This document shows positions 5,615 to 8,437 of a stretch of 8,437 nucleotides of DNA, piece by piece (position 1 is the first letter of the stretch; the number at the start of each line of letters is the position of its first letter). The stretch spans positions 1-8,437 of the forward strand of contig JBMFXG010000119.1 in assembly GCA_049964535.1 (NCBI GenBank). Direction: 5' to 3'. Origin of the DNA: JAJYZP01 sp049964535. Lineage in GTDB: Bacteria; Actinomycetota; Acidimicrobiia; Acidimicrobiales; Acidimicrobiaceae. Under the pieces are notes generated by a model. It did not search any database, was not told where the DNA came from, and saw only the letters and a program-made list of their open reading frames with translations. Both the position numbers and the translations under genes were made by a program.

Positions 5615-6289
5615 ATGGAGACATCTGAAATTACGCCCGAGTCTCGGGTTATACTCTACTTTGAGCAACCTGGGAGCACCGCGTCACGAGGCCACGACGG
5701 CGTGATCGATCTCGTCAATCGAGCTGCGATCCAGCAAGTGAATCTCGAAGTCCTGTTCTCCTCTAAAGAGGCCGTGTTCGCTCGTGCCCAGGAGCTACCG
5801 GAGGACTTCTCCCCGGCGGTTACGGCTTCACTCGTTTACCCGCTATTCTCGGAGAGTTGGCGAGTACCGGTTCGAATCTCTCCGATAACCGATCTTGGTC
5901 CCAAGGCGTATGCTCTGCATCCGCTTGAGGAGTGGGAGTATCTCAATCGTCGAGCGTTTGTGCGAGTGCGTTTCGACGCACGCGTCACCCTGGTGCCTCA
6001 ACCTGAGAAGACCCGTCTTGGAATCGCATGTCACGCGGTCGATCTCTCTAACTCTGGTGTCGGAATCCAGCTACCAGAGGATTTCGGTATCGAACTCTCC
6101 GATACTGTGCTGCTCATTCTGCATCTTGACGATGGCGACCTTGAGGTAATGGTAGAGATTGCGTCGAGACGTGGATCGATCGTAGGAGCTCAGTTCTCCC
6201 GTCTCAGTGCGGACGCCGAGAAGAGAATCGGTAAGGCGGTTTTCCAGGCTCAGATCGCTCGCAAACGTCTCCTGGTTGACGACGATTGA
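5615..6289 (+). CDS. PilZ-domain cyclic-di-GMP-binding protein, YcgR-like
   Basis: A 224-residue cytosolic protein without signal peptide or membrane segment. The C-terminal PilZ domain begins at about residue 110. Its c-di-GMP motifs are both present: RxxxR (Arg113 to Arg117 in NRRAFVRVRF) and D-x-S-x-x-G (Asp143, Ser145, Gly148 in DLSNSGVG), followed by the usual GAQFSRL at 191-197. Residues about 10-105 form a beta-rich N-terminal domain like the YcgR N-domain that faces the flagellar motor. The two-domain layout and size therefore suggest a c-di-GMP-responsive motility effector; no flagellar gene is in the window to confirm it. The ATG at 5615 has AGG six bases upstream. A sigma-28-like promoter precedes it, the strongest contextual support for a motility role. 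A cellulose/exopolysaccharide regulator is the alternative. Confidence 0.85.
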   Translation: METSEITPESRVILYFEQPGSTASRGHDGVIDLVNRAAIQQVNLEVLFSSKEAVFARAQELPEDFSPAVTASLVYPLFSESWRVPVRISPITDLGPKAYALHPLEEWEYLNRRAFVRVRFDARVTLVPQPEKTRLGIACHAVDLSNSGVGIQLPEDFGIELSDTVLLILHLDDGDLEVMVEIASRRGSIVGAQFSRLSADAEKRIGKAVFQAQIARKRLLVDDD

Positions 6290-6347
6290 CGTGAACCTTC
6301 TCCTCGCTCTCATCGCGGAGTGGAGCGCTAGCACCGTGTAATGGACA

Positions 6348-7016
6348 CTAGCTCAGTGAGCGAAGGAATGGATTATATCGGCGCTCTCGTCCGACCGTGG
6401 TCTCTGGTCCATGACCTGGCAAGACGCGTACGTCATCGGGGAGAGGAAGGATCTTGTCGGCCATGGATGCCATAAGGGCCTCCATTGAGCCGCCGGGCAG
6501 ATCGGTCCGGCCAATGGAATCTTTGAAGAGGTGGTCTCCCGAAAATAGTAGATCGTCACCGTCGTAGTCATCGACTCGTAGGCAGATAGAACCTTCGGTG
6601 TGGCCCGGCGTGTGGATTACGGTAAAGTGAAGACCGGAACCACGTATGACGTCACCATCTTCGAGGGTGTTGATCACCTCAGGTTCGGCTAGATTGACCC
6701 CCGCTTGGAGAAGCTGATCGCGAAGCACAACAGCGGAGAGTTGATCTTTGAACCGATAGAGGTCATCGTGATGGATGTGTACCGGCGTGGTCGCTGCCAC
6801 TGCGTCGTGGTCGAGAAAACTGCGCATGCCGCCGATGTGATCGACATGTCCGTGAGTGGCGATAATCGCCACCGGCTTGAGACCATGACGGAGAATCGAA
6901 TCGACAACTACCTCGGGCTCTGGCGGAAGATCGACGATCACGCACTCCTTGTCGTCGGCCGAGATGATCCAACAGTTTGTCTGCGCGACCCAAAGCGACG
7001 CTGATGCAAGGATCAT
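6348..7016 (-). CDS. MBL-fold metallo-hydrolase, glyoxalase II-like
   Basis: A 222-residue single-domain metallo-beta-lactamase-fold hydrolase of the hydroxyacylglutathione hydrolase (GloB-like) branch. The binuclear metal ligands are all present: His55, His57, Asp59 and His60 in THGHVDHIGG, His139 in HTPGHTEGS, bridging Asp161 in FSGDHLF, and His202 in LPGHGP. It lacks the C-terminal substrate domain of classical glyoxalase II, and actinobacteria usually use mycothiol instead of glutathione, so the true substrate may be another thioester; this cannot be read from the sequence. GRTDLPGGS (169-177) is common in this group. The ATG at 7014-7016 follows AAGGAG five bases upstream. The gene converges on the PilZ gene with 58 bases between their stops, and diverges from the response regulator across 100 bases. 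It is not part of an operon here. Confidence 0.88.
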   Translation of the reverse strand: MILASASLWVAQTNCWIISADDKECVIVDLPPEPEVVVDSILRHGLKPVAIIATHGHVDHIGGMRSFLDHDAVAATTPVHIHHDDLYRFKDQLSAVVLRDQLLQAGVNLAEPEVINTLEDGDVIRGSGLHFTVIHTPGHTEGSICLRVDDYDGDDLLFSGDHLFKDSIGRTDLPGGSMEALMASMADKILPLPDDVRVLPGHGPETTVGRERRYNPFLRSLS

Positions 7017-7116
7017 GAGGTCTCCTTCCAGACTGAGTGGACTCGTGACAAGTACAGGGGCTATCAGGGGTATCGTAGTTGGGAACCATTTGAGCTAGGT
7101 ATGTCAGGAGCAAACG

Positions 7117-7722
7117 ATGGCCGTACGTGTAGTGCTCGCTGAGGATGAAGCTATTATCCGACTGGACCTGCGGGAGACCTTGGAGGCGGAGGGCTACGAC
7201 GTGGTCGGTGACTTTGGCCAGGGAGACCTTGCTCTTGCAGCCATTCGAGATCTTCGACCTGATATTGCGATCTTAGATGTCAAGATGCCGGGTCTCGATG
7301 GCCTTGAAGTTGCAACGATAATCCAACAGGAACGGATCTGCGCCACTTTGATATTGACGGCCTTCTCGCAGCGAGCGCTTGTGGAGGCCGCCCGAACGGC
7401 CGGGGTCATGGCCTATCTCGTGAAGCCATTTCAGAGCTCTGAGCTCGTACCAGCCATTGAGCTTGCTCTCGCCCGTTACGGTGAGAACAAGATGTTAGAG
7501 GAGGAGATGGAGCAACTCCGAGGTGAACATCTTGTCTTGCAAGATAAGCTCGAGACTCGAAAACTTCTTGATCAGGCGAAGGGTCTTCTCATGGAAGAGT
7601 TAGGGATGACTGAAGCCGAAGCCTTCCGATTTCTTCAACGAAAAGCAATGGATGGTCGGCTCCGCTTAGGAACGGTAGCCTCCCAAGTAATCGATGGTGT
7701 CCTTCGTCCAGAGCCTTCCTAA
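7117..7722 (+). CDS. Response regulator with REC and ANTAR domains (PdtaR-like)
   Basis: A 201-residue two-domain regulator. REC domain at about residues 3-118: acidic pair Glu9-Asp10, phospho-acceptor Asp54 (AILDVKMPG), Thr81 and Lys103 (VKPF). A charged helix at about 120-145 (ENKMLEEEMEQLRGEH) leads into the RNA-binding ANTAR domain at about 142-196, with AKGLLMEELGMTEAEAFRFL as its hallmark. Phosphorylation of such proteins exposes ANTAR to bind paired hexaloop hairpins in nascent RNA and prevent termination. Size and architecture match Rv1626/PdtaR of Mycobacterium, whose partner is kinase PdtaS. No histidine kinase is next to it here, which is also usual for PdtaR orthologues. The ATG at 7117 has AGGAG six bases upstream. 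It is transcribed alone, divergent from the hydrolase. Confidence 0.93.
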   Translation: MAVRVVLAEDEAIIRLDLRETLEAEGYDVVGDFGQGDLALAAIRDLRPDIAILDVKMPGLDGLEVATIIQQERICATLILTAFSQRALVEAARTAGVMAYLVKPFQSSELVPAIELALARYGENKMLEEEMEQLRGEHLVLQDKLETRKLLDQAKGLLMEELGMTEAEAFRFLQRKAMDGRLRLGTVASQVIDGVLRPEPS

Positions 7723-7746
7723 CTCTTCCTCCTGGTATGAGCTGGT

Positions 7747-7775
7747 ATGAGGTTCAGGCGCTCCTTTGACCTCAT
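7747..7775 (+). terminator. Hairpin after the response regulator
   Basis: ATGAGGT (7747-7753) pairs with ACCTCAT (7769-7775), extended by CA/TG past a bulged T, with a 10-base loop. It begins 24 bases after the regulator stop. No T-run follows, so termination is only inferred. Confidence 0.3.
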
Positions 7776-7818
7776 TGTTGGCGAGTTCCAGGTTCTGGTA
7801 GTTGCTATCGATACTCGA

Positions 7819-7846
7819 GGGACCTCTCGACCTTCGGGTCGGTCTC
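7819..7846 (+). terminator. UUCG-tetraloop hairpin
   Basis: CGACC-TTCG-GGTCG (7828-7841) is a perfect 5-bp stem closed by the very stable C(UUCG)G tetraloop. GGGAC (7819-7823) with GTCTC (7842-7846) can extend it past a 4-base bulge. Such hairpins often act as terminators or mRNA ends. It is about 100 bases past the response regulator stop and has no T-run. Confidence 0.35.
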
Positions 7847-7994
7847 CGCATCTAGCTGAGTGTGGGAAGTTGCTGTATCGTTCCATCATCTCTGCGTTTA
7901 GTCGCCAGAGCCAGACCCAAGGCGTCGTGGAACGCAGCACAAACTAAGCTTAGAACCACCGTCGAAGTGGGCTTGGGCGAGCTGGTAAAAGGCA

Positions 7995-8067
7995 GAAAAG
8001 GTGCCTTGAACAGGTAGAATATAAGTCGCTACAACACAAATTCTACTGGAACGAAGGACACCTTTTC
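7995..8067 (+). promoter_or_regulatory. Long hairpin hiding the transposase ribosome site
   Basis: GAAAAGGTG (7995-8003) pairs with CACCTTTTC (8059-8067). CCTT (8004-8007) pairs with AAGG (8054-8057). GTAGAAT (8014-8020) pairs with ATTCTAC (8040-8046). The AAGGA ribosome site (8054-8058) is thus in the stem and the stem ends two bases before the ATG. Only transcripts that begin upstream of 7995 would contain both arms. IS10 and IS50 use this arrangement to block translation from outside transcripts; applying it here is inference. Confidence 0.5.
8015..8025 (+). promoter_or_regulatory. Candidate -10 element(s) of the transposase promoter
   Basis: TAGAAT (8015-8020) and TATAAG (8020-8025) each match TATAAT at five of six positions, but no good -35 lies 16-18 bases upstream. 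If used, transcription would begin near 8027-8032, inside the hairpin loop, so the element's own mRNA would lack the left arm and stay translatable. Confidence 0.3.
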
Positions 8068-8068
8068 G

Positions 8069-8407
8069 ATGTCAACTTTACACGCTCCGTCGCGCCTATC
8101 GGTGGCATTCGACGACAGTCATGCGGTGGCAAATGCAGGTCTTGCGTTGGTAGGTCTGCTGAGCGAGAAACTTGGCCTCGAAGAACTCTGCGACGAGACT
8201 ATTGACGTCCCCCCATTTCCTGGAAGACGAGTGGCAACGCTCGTACACGCGTTGGTCGCCGGTGCCACGTGTATCGACGACGCAGACGTGTTGCGCTCAG
8301 GTGCAACGTCATCGGTTCTCTCTCACCGAGTGATGGCACCGGTAACTGTCAAGCCAGTTGACGTATTTCTTGAAAATATCTTTGGTGTCCTGCTACGCCG
8401 TGGTTGA
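8069..8407 (+). pseudogene. IS1380-like transposase, 5' fragment, interrupted
   Basis: The first 91 residues (SRLSVAFDDSHAVANAGLAL, GRRVATLVHALVAGATCIDDADVLRSGAT, SHRVMAP) have the order and wording of the N-terminus of IS1380-family DDE transposases: an FDD start, an ANAGL helix and a DADVLR segment. Intact proteins of the family run to roughly 400-500 residues and continue after VMAP with a segment like STLGTFLRxFTFGH. Here that continuation is absent: from about 8341 the frame reads 21 unrelated residues to a TGA at 8405-8407, and no other forward frame resumes the family sequence. The break is therefore more like an insertion or recombination junction than a simple frameshift. ATG at 8069 with AAGGA ten bases upstream. 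The DDE catalytic residues, which lie further on, are missing. Family assignment rests on remembered family features. Confidence 0.7.
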
Positions 8408-8437
8408 CCTCCTCTCTCGCTGCTCTGCACTCGGTGT
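8341..8437. mobile_element. Possible end of a second insertion sequence
   Basis: Starting just past the last transposase-like codon, the sequence no longer resembles IS1380. TGTCAAGCCAGTTGAC (8347-8362) is an inverted GTCAA/TTGAC pair, and GGTTGACC recurs at 8402-8409. A TG-starting end with repeated short motifs is a feature of IS21-type ends, but the window stops before any diagnostic gene, so the family is a guess. Confidence 0.25.

Larger units (their letters stand above)
7723..7994. other. Gene-free stretch between the regulator and the transposase
   Basis: No recognisable coding sequence; a short plus frame (7747-7947) has no family features. The stretch starts with a near-direct repeat CTGGTATGAG (7730-7739 and 7742-7751) and contains two hairpins, listed separately. 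The left boundary of the insertion sequence should lie here, but I could not identify its terminal inverted repeat without the other end. Confidence 0.4.

Noticed and set aside
5312..5668. Minus-strand 118-residue open frame ending in PGRDSNPHALASKGF
   Set aside because: It runs antisense through tRNA-Leu and the palindrome. Its tail is the well-known spurious peptide produced by translating the complement of a tRNA-Leu gene.
6290..6347. Terminator between the convergent PilZ and hydrolase genes
   Set aside because: Only short, poorly paired GCTC/GAGC stems are visible and there is no T-run, so I did not list one.
7017..7116. Promoters in the divergent hydrolase/response-regulator gap
   Set aside because: GTGACA and TATCGT-like boxes occur but not at acceptable spacing; promoters must exist there but I cannot place them.

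Overview
The window looks like an ordinary chromosomal segment of a mid-GC actinobacterium. The clues are the actinobacterial type II fatty-acid cluster, a PdtaR-type ANTAR response regulator and a FabF ending in the KasA-like GFGGHN form. Combined with a PilZ protein behind a flagellar-type promoter and an IS1380-like transposase, an Acidimicrobiia lineage (Ferrimicrobium/Acidithrix-like) is my best guess. That placement is an inference and was not tested.

Left half, minus strand (4678 down to 273): a tight operon fabD-fabH-fabG-acpP-fabF. It supplies malonyl transfer to ACP (FabD), the initiating condensation (FabH), ketoacyl reduction (FabG), the carrier (AcpP) and elongating condensation (FabF). 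The dehydratase and enoyl reductase must be encoded elsewhere. FabD carries an extra C-terminal domain of about 75 residues that resembles the biotin carboxyl carrier protein (BCCP) fold but lacks the biotinylated-lysine hairpin; this is the most unusual protein feature here. The long leader upstream of fabD holds a candidate promoter and two operator-like inverted repeats. A hairpin on the fabG stop codon and a candidate internal promoter precede acpP.

Middle (about 4850-5615): a 400-base stretch without a gene, containing a possible three-stem RNA fold, then tRNA-Leu(CAA) on the plus strand. One base after the tRNA comes a perfect 25-bp inverted repeat without a U-tract. A good match to a sigma-28/WhiG promoter follows, placed correctly for the next gene.

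Right half: a PilZ (cyclic-di-GMP receptor) protein on plus, a convergent glyoxalase-II-like metallo-beta-lactamase-fold hydrolase on minus, and a divergent REC-ANTAR antiterminator response regulator on plus. After about 270 bases with small hairpins comes the 5' part of an IS1380-like transposase. Its leader can fold so that the ribosome binding site is hidden. The gene loses family similarity abruptly at about 8340, which suggests it was interrupted by other DNA, perhaps a second insertion sequence.
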